DNA of 64,000 nucleotides from Flammulina velutipes (taxonomy: Eukaryota > Basidiomycota > Agaricomycetes > Agaricales > Physalacriaceae), in assembly GCA_011800155.1 (NCBI GenBank), contig CM022374.1, forward strand, positions 2,790,001 to 2,854,000, in the 5' to 3' direction. The notes under the pieces are model-generated. The model worked only from the letters and a program-made list of their open reading frames with translations. It was not told the origin of the DNA and ran no database searches. The translations under genes were made by a program, and so were the position numbers. This document shows positions 23,601-36,149 of the stretch, in pieces. Position 1 is the first letter of the stretch, and every line of letters begins with the position of its first letter.

Positions 23601-26600
23601 TCCGTCTGTTTACGGTATCCCGTGCACTTCGCTCTGAAACCCGTCATTTCCTATGCCATGACACCCAGGATATTCCCAATATCAAAATATCTAGGTTCTT
23701 CTTGGAGAATCGATTCCTGCGCCACGCAATGGGCGTTCAGCAATTACTTCCACAGCCGTTGCCGCGCGGTTCGCTGGACCCTAAGAGCAGCTCGTTCACT
23801 TGACTGTTCCCCTATCCAACCTCTAGCCGCGATGACCCTCATATTATATCTCGTAAATCTCTCTTTCAACTACTCCAGAATTACTTTTGATACTATCATC
23901 GACAGATCCATGGTCTGTGGCACCTCATTCTCAAGCGTCAAATTCGGCGTCAATCATGGTTGCCGATGAAAGATAACTTGCCCTCACGACTTATCGACTA
24001 TTTGGAGCTTGATTCGGCGGTCTTTTACTGTGGCCAATGCCACTGGATGTTGTCTCTAGGGCTGCAAGTATCACCATATGTATGTCATTCAGCCACGTTC
24101 ACATCGAAGGTTTACTATTAACTTATACAGTCATCCCTTGATAGTTGTGCTATTCCAATGTATAGCTCTAGTCAGGACGCGAGATGAGGACGCAGCTGCT
24201 GCTATCAGATATATTTACAGGGTAGAGGTGATATCTATTCGGCGGATTTTCAAGGAGAGCCCCGGCTGCCTCGGAGATGTGACCATTGGGGACTGTATGC
24301 CTAATTGTGAGCGCATTCTGTCGGGAACTAACCGTACCTCACGTCTAAATTTCGACAGATTTCCCGCGCCAGCCCACAATCAGTGTAATATGCTGCCTAT
24401 CATTGTCAGATTGCCTTCTTCAGTTCACCCCTACGTCGCGAAAACAAATACCCATGACCACCACGTCCCGCGGAAGCAAGAGGAACATCAATCATATCGA
24501 CCGTAATATGCCGCTCTAGTACGCTTCCTTCAGTAGCTACCTCAATGAATTCGGGTCAACCGTATTTTCGCTTGCCAGGAGCATAACATATTGTAAGGAA
24601 AAGATACAGAGCGACAACGTCTCGCACGGCCTTTTTCCATTGCGAGATAGCATCGAATCTTCCGAGGCATGGGACTCGGAGGAACGTCTCTGTTCGTCGT
24701 TGGTTGCAACCCTATCTGCGGATGCTATGATCCTCTCATCTGCCAATAGCTCAGAACAAACGTTCTGCTTGTTTTTGGCTTGCTGTTCCCGGAGGTAAGA
24801 ACTCCATCGGTCTCGCTAGAGCTGTGGCGCTATAAGATCCTTTTATTATCTTATTGCCGTTTTAGCCTGAGATCCCATTCCTAAGCACCACAAATCCTTT
24901 ATCTCGGACCATACTGTTCCTGTTGAAAACCTTATTTAGTACTTCAGTGGTCTAATGAGGCAATGTTCGAATATCGTGTCAACGTGTCGGTTTGGATTGT
25001 CTGAACCTCGAACCGGAACAATACAGAAACAAACACGCATTATAGATACCAAATACACGCAATTCCAATTCGTGAAACAGACACTTGAATGATACGCCAC
25101 TGATTATAAATGACCCGAGTTCGATGCATAGTAGTCGTCCATGCTGTGTAGCTAGCAAGGTTGTTCATTACAGAGGGGCGCACAAAAGCGGGATGCCTCG
25201 AGCAATCTCGTTAACTTATCCATCTGATAATCTTCTTCAGGCCATTGGGATGGTATAGTTCGACGGATAAGGAAATATTATAAGTGTGGCGCAAAGGAAG
25301 AACACCGCTCACTGTCTGAAATTTTCCCTAACTCGTAACAAGCAACTGGTAATGGCACATGTATCTAGACTGAGCTGAAAGAGTCGCCATCGGGAAATGC
25401 CACAACATTCCGACGTGAACTGCTCACGCGGAACAAAGTAAATTGGATATTTCCGAAGGCCTGGATATCAATGCTTCTTTCTCGTGGTGTAGGCGTTAGT
25501 GTATTCTTCACTATTGACTGGTTTCGAAGACTTTCTTTCCCACTTCACGATGCATAGACTCCACGGGTGACGTACTCTGGCTCTTAGCAGAAACTCAAAG
25601 ACAAAAATGTGAACCGCCACTTCATTCGAGTTCCAATCATTTCGTCTCGAGGAGAAAAATGCCTTCCTCGGACATAGACTCGAAGTCGAAGAGATCGGCG
25701 TCGAGCGTTCCTGGTGTATATCATCATCGCTCTTTCAGCTTTTACTTCCGGAAATCAACAGATTGCGTCAACGAGATTGAGTTGAGCATCTTAAATGCGG
25801 GGATGGAACACGATCGAGGGGTATAAATCCGGAACCACGAAGCATGGGTATAGATACGACATTAAGCGACGTTGTAGAACCTTCGGATCAGAGACCAAAT
25901 GGGTGAGATCGACTGGCCATGGAGGAATCAAGGATTTGTGGTCCTCGGTGTGAGCATACTCGGTGCCGGAGAATGATAGTGATGGTTGGGGGGGGGGCGT
26001 ACGCGATGCACAATTAACTGAGAGGGCCGCGGGATGTGTCTGTATTCAGTAGATAGCGATGCTCCCCTGACGTTCATCAACACTTGATACATTGTTCGCA
26101 AGGCGCAACCAAAAACAGGCGTGAGTATCATATTTTCTCAAATAAGAATGACATTCGGATGTCCGAGGACTTAGAAAAACGAAAGATGCTTGTGTAAGCT
26201 AAGCCGTCAGGAGGAAATGCGCCAACGGCCGCTGCGACTTACAACTATCGCGCCCAGGCTGTGACTTCAGAATAGATTAGGTACCTGCGGCATGAAATGG
26301 AGTGATAGGCGTGACATGCGGCAACATTCTAACGCAAGGATTGACATTCGGAGTAAGTAAGCTGTTCTTCAATGGTGTTGATCTTCCAGCCAATTTTCCC
26401 ACTAATCTAGAGCAAAAGGAGAAGGAGTCTAAAATCGATCCGTTTAATTAGGCGCCTCCGAGAAGATAGATCCATTTGGGAAACCAACCTGCAATGTGCG
26501 CCACCGAAGCGCCACTCCTCTTCGACATCTTGATCGTACCGGTAGTAGTCTCTCGAGGACGTACATAGCTTGAAAGACAGCTTTATATACCACCATATCA

Positions 26601-27789
26601 CCGTTTACTGGCTGAAAAGGTACCAGTATTGCACGATTCTTCTTGCCCCAGGTTGATAGAACCGTTGCATTCCCGGAGTAAGATTAACATCCACAGCCTT
26701 AGCCCACATGGCGAACAGTTCTATCAAGACAATGTCCGCTGTGGTGGTGAAGATCATCTTCGGCTGCAAAGATCCGTCTAGATCGAAGTTTCTGCCGTGT
26801 GGCGGGAGAACGGGTTCGCTAAGCACTGTCACCGCTTCCATGATTCCCCGCTCATTATGCAGACCGCCGACTACTGTCTAACACCAGACAATGTGATATC
26901 TTTGAATAAAGAAACAAAGAACTCAAGTGAAAGTAGTTGTGACTTGCTAAGCGGGATGTCATTTATCAACGCATGGGAAACAGTCCCCCATTTCTCCGCC
27001 TAGCTATCTTCTACAGTAGTTGATGAATTATATAAGATATGAAAGTATTGTAGGAACGGAAAAGATGAGCAGTGTCTCCAAGCGATGGGACTTCATGTTG
27101 CTGAGGGTGAAGAGCACGCTGCGGGATCACGTGGAACAAACAGTACTGCATCTAGTAATTTTATCTAGCGTGGTGTAGTCCTCCTCTGCATGTGAAGAGC
27201 TTGGAGTACATACAGTATGACCGCGGAATAGTCGAGATGAGGCTCAAATAGCGAGTCTTGATTGGCTAGATAAAAGAATCGTCCGACCCGTGAAAGTGTG
27301 GCGTGCACCATAACTTAGATAGAATGGAAGAGTGCAACCTTGATGGTTGTTCCAAACTAATTCACGGCTGCTTATCCGAGTCTAAATGTTGGTTTGATCA
27401 TCTATGCCGATGTCTCAATTAGCTTACAAGATACCGGATGGCTTCCCGTACCATTCCTTGATGCTTCATATATAAGTATAGTCTGAATGCAGACGTCGTA
27501 TACTTGAAGATACAGTTAGCGGAAATTGAACTGACATGGCTATACAGTTACATCTATGTGTGCGTACGATTGGCGGATTACTATAGTACACGCGCTTTTC
27601 GAATTGCAGACAGATCGTAGCAACGTTACGAGTGCGCTTTACAAGCGTTCTCCCCTACGTCAAATGAATGTGTCAAACCTAATGTACCTTAGTAATGCTC
27701 CAAATTCCAAAGAAGAAGGGCTCAAATCTATTTAAGCTTCACGAAGAACCTGACGAATCAACCAGCTTCAAGTTGTGCGTTTCTCGGCA
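20666..27789. other. 7-kb stretch without recognisable genes
   Basis: Only short frames occur on both strands; none shows domain motifs or coherent splicing. A minus frame at 21939-22223 and a plus frame at 24078-24506 are the longest and look like chance. Isolated TGTGGCGC words lie at 21525 and 25285 and a G9 run near 25989. It may be a decayed repeat region. Confidence 0.55.
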
Positions 27790-28604
27790 ATGGTTCTCAA
27801 GCTTTACGGATATCCTCATTCCACTTGCACCAAGCGAGTTGCCATCATACTGCACGAGAAGCAGGTCCCATTCGAGTTCTTCCCCGTCGATATCCCAAAG
27901 GGAGAGCACAAGACTCCAGCATTTCTCGAGAAGCAGCCGTTTGGCCAGGTGCCGTACATCGAGGACGACGGATTTGAACTTTTCGAATCGCGCGCTATAG
28001 GCCGATATCTCGCGCTCAAGTACGCTGGACAGGGTACACCGCTCCTTCCCTCTCAATCGGACATAGAGAAGACGGCCAAATTCGAACAGGCATCATCGAT
28101 TGAATTAGCTGCCTTTGAGCCATATGCATCGAAGGTTGGAACTGAGAAAATCATCCGTCCGTGAGTGTTTCTATCATGTGTCGTACACAGACGCTTCTGA
28201 TGGTGTGATTGTGCAGCTTGAAGGGACTTCCTACCAACGAAGCGGCGGCGGAAGATGCCCTCAAGATGCTCGATGTCAAGCTCGATGTGTATGACAAAAT
28301 TCTGGGGAAGCAGAAATATCTGGCTGGCGACGTAAGTTTATTGATTTTCTCACCTACTTGTTCTTAAGGCTTTCTAGGACCTTACCGTCGTAGACTTGTT
28401 CCATATTACTTGGGGTGTTCTTCTGAGCTTGTCTGGATCTGACATTATGGAGAGAAAACCCAACGTCAAGAGGTATACCTTTACGATTACTTATACTGCC
28501 GGCCGATACTCAATGTTTGCCAATGCAGATGGTGGACTACGCTCATCTTTCGCCCCTCATTCCTTGCGGTAAAGAATGGTGTCTATACAGTGGAGGCATA
28601 TTAA
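27790..28604 (+). CDS. Glutathione S-transferase, phi-type, tandem copy 1
   Basis: A cytosolic enzyme that conjugates glutathione to electrophiles. Exons 27790-28160, 28217-28331, 28378-28472 and 28529-28604 give 218 aa. The N-terminal thioredoxin-fold domain starts MVLKLYGYPHSTCTKRV, with the Ser of STCT at the phi-class catalytic position. KQPFGQVPYIEDDG carries the cis-Pro, and ESRAIGRYLALKYA contains the glutathione-binding ES pair. The helical C-terminal domain contains LDVYDKILGKQKYLAGD, DLTVVDLFHITWG (N-capping region) and KRWW. The exon pattern is identical to copy 2, and copy starts are spaced about 1.16 kb. The gene appears functional. Confidence 0.93.
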
Positions 28605-28944
28605 GATAGAATATCTTTTTGTTTCCATGCTCGATGTAAAACCAAGACTCTTCGTCCCACGTTCGCGCCACAGCACGTGCCGGTGTGGGAAATTTCATTT
28701 TCCCGTTGCCCGTGGTCGCCGATGTAATTTCTGCAATTTGATTCTTGATCTCATGACTGGTTCAGAACGCTGCGAGCATCTTCCAACACGAGTCGAGACC
28801 TTGGCGATGAAGGAGATGGATACACTGATTGTCAGTCTTATCGGATATGATTCTCGTACGGTTGTCATCTGACCCTGTTTCCAGGCGATATAAAGTCTTC
28901 CGCTCCATCGCCACTCCCATTACATCCCCCATCTACTCTTCAAA

Positions 28945-29761
28945 ATGGTACTCAAACTCTATGGCTCTTCAATGTCGACCTGCACCCAGCGCGTCGCCAT
29001 CGTACTGCACGAAAAGCAGGTCCCATTCGAGTTTCACGCAATCGATTTTTCGAAAGGCGAACACAAAGCGCCTGCTTTTGTCGCCAAGCAGCCATTCGGG
29101 CAAGTGCCTTACATCGATGACGACGGATTTGTGCTCTTCGAATCGCGTGCCATTACTCGCTATCTCGCGCTCAAGTACGCTGGACAGGGAACGCCTCTCA
29201 TCCCATCCCCTTCTGACATTCAGAAGACGGCGAAGTTTGAGGAAGCCGCATCGATTGAGGCATTCGCCTTTGATCCTTACGCCGGGAAGGTGGGAGCGGA
29301 AAAAATCATCCACCCGTTGGTGTTCTTTGTCGTCGCGTTTTCTTCGTCTGCTGATATCTTTGTTTCTAAGGATATTAGGTTTCCCAACCAACGAGGCCGC
29401 TGTTGACGAGGCGCTCAAGATTCTCAACGCTAAGCTGGACGTGTATGACCACATTCTTGGAAAGCAAAAGTATCTAGCTGGTGATGTACGTTCGCAGGTC
29501 TCTTTCGCTCGGTCCTCTGCCTAACGCTGAATTACCGCAGGAAATCACTGTCGCTGATCTGGCTCACGTCACCTGGGGCAAACTTCTCAAGGCAGCCGGC
29601 TATGATATCCTGGAAAGCAAACCCAACCTGAAGAGGTATATGCTCGCTCGTCTTCGTATGACTAGTGTGCTTACTTCCCTGTCAGGTGGTGGACTGAACT
29701 TGTTGCCCGACCATCTGTCGTCAGTATTGAGAAAGGAATTGAATCTGTCGAGAAGTATTAG
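28945..29761 (+). CDS. Glutathione S-transferase, phi-type, tandem copy 2
   Basis: Exons 28945-29315, 29371-29485, 29541-29635 and 29686-29761 give 218 aa, the same exon lengths as copy 1. It keeps STCTQRV, KQPFGQVPYIDDDG, ESRAITRYLALKYA, KLDVYDHILGKQKYLAGD, EITVADLAHVTWG and KRWWTELVARPS. Intron 1 has a GTTGGT donor and the acceptor is CTAAG; the later GATATTAG would break the frame. It is expected to detoxify electrophiles with glutathione in the cytosol. Substrate preference may differ from copy 1, since residues next to the active site (GSSM versus GYPH) have changed. Confidence 0.93.
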
Positions 29762-30122
29762 AACTATGTACGTTGCGAACCGGGCAATCCACAGTTCTGT
29801 TTCACTCTTCTGTCGTCTCTCAGATGTGTTGCCCTCTGCCGAGTGACTAAGGACTACTCGAACTAGAAACCTCATTCGTGGCTTTAGTCACGGATTGTAT
29901 CCAGCTCTTGTTATTCATGGTTCATTTCCTACAGCTTCATCCTGAGCAGACATATGTCATCTCACTCTGGTGGTAACCAATACGCCTAATACAGTACGAC
30001 AACCCCACTACAAGACCCCCGTATCATCGTGCGGAGATGTCGCTTTTTGCCACCACTGGGCCCATGAGGCCAAATCCGATCCGATTTGCACGCGGCTTAA
30101 GCGGTGAACTTGCGACCTTAGG

Positions 30123-30930
30123 ATGATTCTTAATCTCTACGGTGTATTCTACGCGACATGCACGAAGCGCGTAGTTATCGTATTGCACGAAAAACGAGTA
30201 CCCCTCGAGTTTCTCGAAGTCGATTTCGAAAATGGCGAGAATAGGACGCCGGCATACTGTATCTAGCGAAGCAGCCTTTTGATCAGGTGCCATAATGATG
30301 ATACAGTGACGATGATGGGTTCGTGCTGCCCGAGTCGCGTGCCATTGGGCGGTATCTTGCCCTCAAGTACGCCGACCAAGGCACACCACGCATCCCATCC
30401 ACTTCGGATCTCATCAAGATGGGCACATTTGAACAAGCTGCGTCTGTTGAGACAAGTGATTTTGATCCCTATGCTTCGAAGATAGTAACGGCGAAGATTA
30501 TCTGTCCGTGAATATCAACACTGATATTGCTGTGGGAAGACAATCATTGACATGCGGTTAGCTTGAAGGGTATACGTACCTACAAATCAGGCGGCAGTTG
30601 ACGAGGCAATCAAGATGCTTCGCGTCAAACTAGATGCCTACAATTATATCCTTGGAAAACAGAAGTATCTGGCTGTTGACGTGTGTCGCTCCTTTTGTTG
30701 TTCCCATGTTTATCGCACATCTCATGGGAACTATAGGAAATGATCCTTGCTGAACTGTTACATATCTCTTAGGGTGTGCATCTCAAGGCGCTTGGCTATG
30801 CTATCATGGACGGCAAGTTAAGAGCTAAAATTCTTATGCTTCTACGGAATAAATAATCGAGAAAGTCCATGGTTTTGACAGATGGTGGAACGAAATATTC
30901 GAGCGCCCGTCTGTTCTTGCTATCAATCAT
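30123..30930 (+). pseudogene. Glutathione S-transferase pseudogene, tandem copy 3
   Basis: The third unit of the array starts 1,178 bp after the second. It reads MILNLYGVFYATCTKRVVIV; the catalytic Ser of STCT is Ala here. After about 45 codons the frame breaks with stops around 30266-30305 near the QPF-QVP region. It then resumes as ESRAIGRYLALKYADQGTP and FDPYASKIVTAKIICP, and further exon remnants (LDAYNYILGKQKYLAV; WWNEIFERPSVLAINHG) reach about 30930. Multiple lesions make it a clear dead copy. Confidence 0.85.
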
Positions 30931-32057
30931 GGTGTATTTACATTTACGGGGTTTTGAGTTGCGCATAGGTATATGAACTCTTCTATAACATTGTTCAAAC
31001 ATAATAATTTCACGCCGTGGAAGCATACTGGGGCAAATCACAACGCTGGACAACGCCACTCTCGGAACACGTGCCTTGTCGATCGTGGGAAATTACCGAT
31101 CAACAAATCCTTTTCATTTTTTGACCACAACCATCCTCGTCCTCGACTCCTGCCAACCATTCTCTGCTTGAAAACTTCCATTGATCTCGACCATGCTGGA
31201 CCACGTATTATCTAAGAACGTACATCGCTTCTGACAGAAGGACAAAATGGTTCGTGGTCTTCCTATTATCTTTTCGCCTTTACCACCTTGCATGATGTTT
31301 TCAAAATGTTTTAATTAGACCCTGACTTGTCCTCGACGAGCTTGATGTTAAACTCCTTTCCTGACTCTTCTATCACAGCTTGTATTGGCTTTGATTTTTG
31401 CTCATCATTGATTTTTTCCTTCTAGGTTCTTGTCGCGCGACGTGTACCTCGCTAGGTCTCTCCAATAACCAACTACTATGACTTCATCTACGTGTCGAGG
31501 ATACCTCATTCTCTCAGCATCGTAACGGAGCGCTGTTCGTTAGCCTGGAACAAACTTTGGGATTGCCGGTCGTCAGGTTCCTCACACAGATTCAGACTCC
31601 TTGCATCTCCGCCAACATCGTTCCTCGCTGGCGTTCGCGGCCACCCAATCGGTGCTTATCTAGAGTGCGTCTCTCTCCACGTGTACCCTGCAGCCTCGGT
31701 TTGACGTTCACTACCACTTAGGACGATCTTTGCCTATGGAACCGCTCTGCTATCTGTCCTCGTCATTTCGTAGATACTCTCCAGGATCTATCGAATGCTA
31801 TGCTTCATCAACAACCCTCCGGTGAGTGCCGATTGTCTTACAGTTGTCCATGCACTCAACGTAGAACTTGCAGCGCCATGGAGACTCGAGACAAAGGTTA
31901 CAATCGCATTGCCCATGTGCGCCTCTTGACTAGACATGTCCTCATGCATGAGCATCAACAAGAAGGTCTAACTTGAGGACTTCCCCCAGACAACGTACTG
32001 AAATATGTCTATTCAAGTCGACTGTGCGCATTATCACAGTACTTATATTCTATATCA
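30931..32057. other. Intergenic region
   Basis: A 70-codon plus frame at 31492-31704 has no recognisable features. The region holds the 3' flank of the reductase gene on the minus strand. Nothing else is seen. Confidence 0.5.
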
Positions 32058-33478
32058 CTAGTTCTCTGCTATAACAATCACACTCTTCCCCACATTTTCA
32101 CCCATCTGGATCTTCCTCAAAGCCTCACCCACACTCTCAAGGCCGTGAGTACGCTCTTCCCGATATTTGATCTGTCCACTTGCGATCTTCGCCGGGATCT
32201 CTGCATAAAAGGCCTTGGACCACTTATCGGCAAGGAACCACTCCAGGAATCCATTGATGCTCAGGCAGTTTGCGAATATTTTGGTGAGGTTCTACGTCGC
32301 GTATTGTGTCAGTAAGAGACGAACAATCAAAGGGACCACGGACCTTGTAGGCATAACCGTCTTGGTTGTTGTATACTGTGATCATTCCACACGCAATAAC
32401 TCGGGCGAAGACGTTGGTATTGCCCAGAGCAGAATCTAAGGTGGATCCGCCGACGTTATCCCAATATCTAATCGAGGAGCGTCATGGTCAGTTTGACAAC
32501 AGTGGACGGCAGGGTTCGACATACATGTCCAAGGGTCCCTCCTTTTGCAGCACCTCCTCCGTATCCGTCTTCTTATAGTTGAACGCAACATCCGCACCGA
32601 GTTCTTTCATAAACTGGACCTTTTCGTCGGACCCTGCGGACGCGATGACTTTGAGCCCATCGAGTTTAGCCAGTTGGATAACGAGGCTGGGGAGTTGATC
32701 AGAAGGAGTGACTTATGAGGAGAAGAATTGACATACGAGCCGACCGCGCCTGCACCAGTGCTGACGAAGATGGTCTCGCCTTTCTTCGCCTTTGAAAACT
32801 CTTTGTATGCGAAGTAGGCGGTGCGACCAGGCATTCCTGCAACACCGACATAGGCTGACCATGGGAGTTTTTCCTTGTTCTCGAGGACGGTCAGTTTAGG
32901 TACCTCTGACGATGGGATGACACTGTATTCCTGGAATTCTGAAGGTGGCGTGAGTAATGGAATAGAAACGCAAGTACAGCGTGGGCTTACTGATATAACC
33001 ACTGGTAACATGGTCACCGACTTTAATTTGAGAGTTTTCGGAACGTATGACTTTTCCGACACCATAATTGTACAATCTGGAATGTGTGAAAATGAGGTGG
33101 GTGTTCAGAAATATAGGAGTAGTACATACGGTTCGCCAAGGATGAAGGCGGGCTGAGAGAAACAGCAGGATTGGTTAGCTGTGTCCAATAAATTCGAAGA
33201 GAATATCACTTACAGCGTATGATTTGATACTGGCGTCGCGCATCTTTCCCCGTAGGTAGGGATCGTTGGAGACGACAAGCGTTTTAACGAGAACACCACC
33301 ATTGAGCGCGACGGTGTCAATGTCAATCGTCTTGTTCGTGTCGTAGATGGTCGTCTTTCCTGGCTCGGGATAGCCTGCAACATATTGTTAACGACGACCT
33401 CACAAGTTCAAGTTAGGAGAAAACCGTACCAGAAGGAATTTCGTTGAATATCACTGCAGAGTTTTGGATGGGAGCCAT
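32058..33478 (-). CDS. Medium-chain dehydrogenase/reductase, alkenal/prostaglandin reductase type
   Basis: A cytosolic NAD(P)H-dependent reductase of the leukotriene B4 12-hydroxydehydrogenase/double-bond reductase branch of MDRs, which lacks zinc. The ATG at 33478 begins MAPIQNSAVIFNEIPSGYPE. Landmarks are VVSNDPYLRGKM, the catalytic-domain stretch WSAYVGVAGMPGRTAYFA, the Rossmann glycine motif STGAGAVGSLVIQLAKL, then ELGADVAFNYKKTD, YWDNVGGSTLDSAL, ACGMITVYNN and the tail GKSVIVIAEN before the stop at 32058. About seven short introns interrupt it, all with GT...AG ends and preserved frame. Likely substrates are alpha,beta-unsaturated aldehydes or ketones, which would complement the nearby GSTs, although co-regulation is only inference. 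Confidence 0.92.
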
Positions 33479-33703
33479 TGTAATCGTCTTCTGGTTGGAG
33501 AAATTATCTGCTCCTTTTCCTTTTATACGGACCAGTGTCCAGTATCCGAGCGAAGTCTGTGTTATCCGGGTACATTCTCTATGGCGCTTACTATTGTGGC
33601 TTGGCACTAAGTTAAGCCGAAGCTCTGGAGTGTAAGCGGATTTCAAAGAGATGACTAAGGAGCTTGGGGTGCAGAACTTACATCCATTTTCTATGACAGA
33701 GCT

Positions 33704-34231
33704 TTAGTATTGGTAGTGCGCCGCATCAGCAGTGACGGAAACGATGACAAGCGATGAAGCCATCCATTTCTTTGTGCGCTTCTGCGGTGTAGACGCTTCT
33801 AGATTTCGTACAACGTAGATAGCTAGCTCATCTAGCTCGGATAGTTCGAAGAAGTCTTCCATGCATATGTCCAGATCTCTCGAGTCAATATTCTCCGGCG
33901 TCGAAGACTTTTGAAGTATCCAGATAGGCAAAGGCGATTTGTTAGATCGTCCAGATCCTAGATTGATGCATCGCAGAAGAGAAGCGCGCTCCCAGAGAAT
34001 CTGTAGTATATCATTGTCGTCTTCGAAGGAGGGGCCTTCTAAGTTCCAGGTGTACGCGTTGTTAGGCCATGGCACAGAGAAGAGAGGCGCGGTGATTTCC
34101 TCCTGTTCATGTTCATGGTGCGAGTTCGCGGAACAATTGAATCTCTTGACAATGAGACTGTCATTGAATCTGACGGTGGAAGCAGAGGTGAGGGTAGGTG
34201 TGATATGTGGCGCTTTGTCGCTGATATCCAT
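33704..34231 (-). CDS. Hypothetical 175-aa protein
   Basis: A single open frame from ATG 34231 (MDISDKAPHITPTLTSASTV) to a stop at 33704. It is acidic in the middle (SRDLDICMEDFFELSELDEL) and hydrophobic near the end (MASSLVIVSVTADAA). No known domain was recognised. It lies upstream of and co-oriented with the reductase, about 225 bp away, and could share its promoter region. It may instead be the 3' exon of a longer gene. Confidence 0.45.
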   Translation of the reverse strand: MDISDKAPHITPTLTSASTVRFNDSLIVKRFNCSANSHHEHEQEEITAPLFSVPWPNNAYTWNLEGPSFEDDNDILQILWERASLLRCINLGSGRSNKSPLPIWILQKSSTPENIDSRDLDICMEDFFELSELDELAIYVVRNLEASTPQKRTKKWMASSLVIVSVTADAAHYQY

Positions 34232-34503
34232 TATCTTGGAGTCAGCATGCCTCCTTTCGTTGGATTATAATACAATTCAAGTGAGCAGTTTTCTTCAAGA
34301 CAAGATGGAGGCCCGTATTCAACCCGTATTTGTTGTGTGGTGGCATTGGTTGAACAACTTCAACAACGAGGGTTAGAACGGAACATGCCGCCGCACCGGT
34401 CCGAAGCCGATGTTTCACGGCAGGGCCAAGAGCAGGACGACGACCACGTCGCATCTAACTTTTCTCTTTCCCTCCATCTTCTCTTTCCAAAGAGGCGGGC
34501 AAA

Positions 34504-35939
34504 ATGCAATTAACGCGTCTATTTGGCGTGCTCCTGGCTGGGATGGGACTGGTCTGTGTGGAGGGGAAGGCTGACGACACGGCGGGCGAGGACAAGGCAA
34601 AGGCAACATTTGGCGACAAGACTATTGAGAGGGTGCGTTTCCTATTCTTCCTCTGCTCTAATGAGATTGCTGACGGGCGAAATGTAGACGGTGCAATTGC
34701 GTACACATTCATTGTATGCACCATACATTGATCAGGATTTGCAGAATAGGTAGGTCCATATCTGTCTATGCTTTCTTTCCTCGAAATTTAACGAGCTCGT
34801 GGACAGATGGTGGGACTTTGGAGGCGATGCGTACGTGAACACGAATAAACATATACGATTAACGCGAGATAGACCTTCACAAATGGTGCGTCCCCGACCT
34901 CTCCTCCATCCGCGTATTTCTCACTTATGCCTACGTGTAGGGCTGGCTCTGGTCCCGCCTGCCTCTTACCTCTGGAAACTGGGTCATGGAAGTTGAATTC
35001 AAGATATCTGGATCGTCGACAAATCTTTTCGGAGACGGCATGGCGATATGGGTGAGCAAGACACGCGCGCAAACCGGTCCAGTCTTTGGGAGTGTGGATA
35101 ACTTTGAGGGCTTTGCCGTGTTTTTGGATACGTGCGTTCCCCCGTCTCGCCAGAGTTATTCGATCGGTGTCTGAGTTGTTTTTCCAGATACGCCAACTCC
35201 AGACACCCATACGCCTTCCCTCGCATAACTGGCATGCTCAACAGTGGAAATACGTCGTACAATGTCGGCAACGATGGTGACAAGCAGGGCGTGGGGTCGT
35301 GCTCCTTGAACTTCCGCAGGACGAACGTTGCGACGAAGGTCAAAATCACATATATCAAGGATACCCTTATCGACGTCAAGGTCCAGTACAAGGCTTGGGA
35401 CGACTGGACCGATTGCTTCAGGCATAACATTGGAAAAGGCATTGGCATGCCCAACGCACCATTCGTGGGCTTCTCGGCTATGACAGGCGACGTGTCGGAT
35501 AATCATGAGTAGGTTTCGTTTTCGCCCGCTCTACCATCGCGCTAATGTGCATCATAGTATCATCGCAGTATCGACGTACTCCGCGATCATGTCCGACAGA
35601 TACGAAGGGGCAACGGGCGGGGGGAAGAATAAGAAGACTGGAAAGAAGACAGCTGATGGAGACGTGGAAGGAGGCTGGGGATGGACTTTCTTCAAGTTGC
35701 TGCTGTTTGTAGCGGTAGGAGCAGGTGGATGGGCAGGCTGGAGGGAGTATAAACGGAGAGGCGGGTTCTCCGGGCTTGGTGGTGGATTTGGAGGTGGTAG
35801 AGGCCAGTATGGCGGGCTTGGAGGTTATAACGATCGGGGTGGAGGCATGGGTATGGGTTCGGGCATGGGCTCTGGAATGAACTATGGAGGAGGTGGAGGT
35901 GGGGGTCCGGGAGGTTATGGGGCTAGTAAGCGCTATTAG
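34504..35939 (+). CDS. L-type (legume-like) lectin cargo receptor, ERGIC-53/VIP36/Emp47 family
   Basis: A type I membrane protein of the early secretory pathway that binds high-mannose glycoproteins. A signal peptide (MQLTRLFGVLLAGMGLVCVEG) is followed by the lectin domain: RWWDFGGDAYVNTNKHIRLT, GWLWSRLPLTSGNWVMEVEF, GDGMAIWVSK with GPVFGS, FEGFAVFLDTY, HPYAFPRI, and GFSAMTGDVSDNHD for the Asp/His calcium and sugar site. Exon junctions at about 34633, 34749, 34886, 35131 and 35508 all keep frame. One transmembrane helix (WTFFKLLLFVAVGAGGWAGW) lies near the C terminus. The tail is unusual: about 60 residues of Gly/Met/Tyr-rich sequence ending GASKRY, without the dilysine ER-retrieval signal. 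Confidence 0.92.
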
Positions 35940-36149
35940 TTCCATGTCTCTATCTATGTAAATACAGCTCAGTTCCGTGCATTTCATGGAAGGATAAACC
36001 AGCTATGTAGCAAATAAGCAGAATTAATGCATTTAAGACGTAGAATGAGTCCAGCGCTCGCAATAGAACTGATGCGACAGGATTGAATTGGAGGTACACA
36101 TTAGTTACAACAAAATATCAATATATACATGATAAATCCAGTATCTCGT
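35940..36149. other. Convergent intergenic region
   Basis: A short AT-rich spacer between the lectin stop and the MYND gene stop; expected to hold both 3' ends. Confidence 0.5.

Noticed and set aside
25989..25997. G9 run as a quadruplex or special signal
   Set aside because: An isolated homopolymer without further G-tracts nearby.
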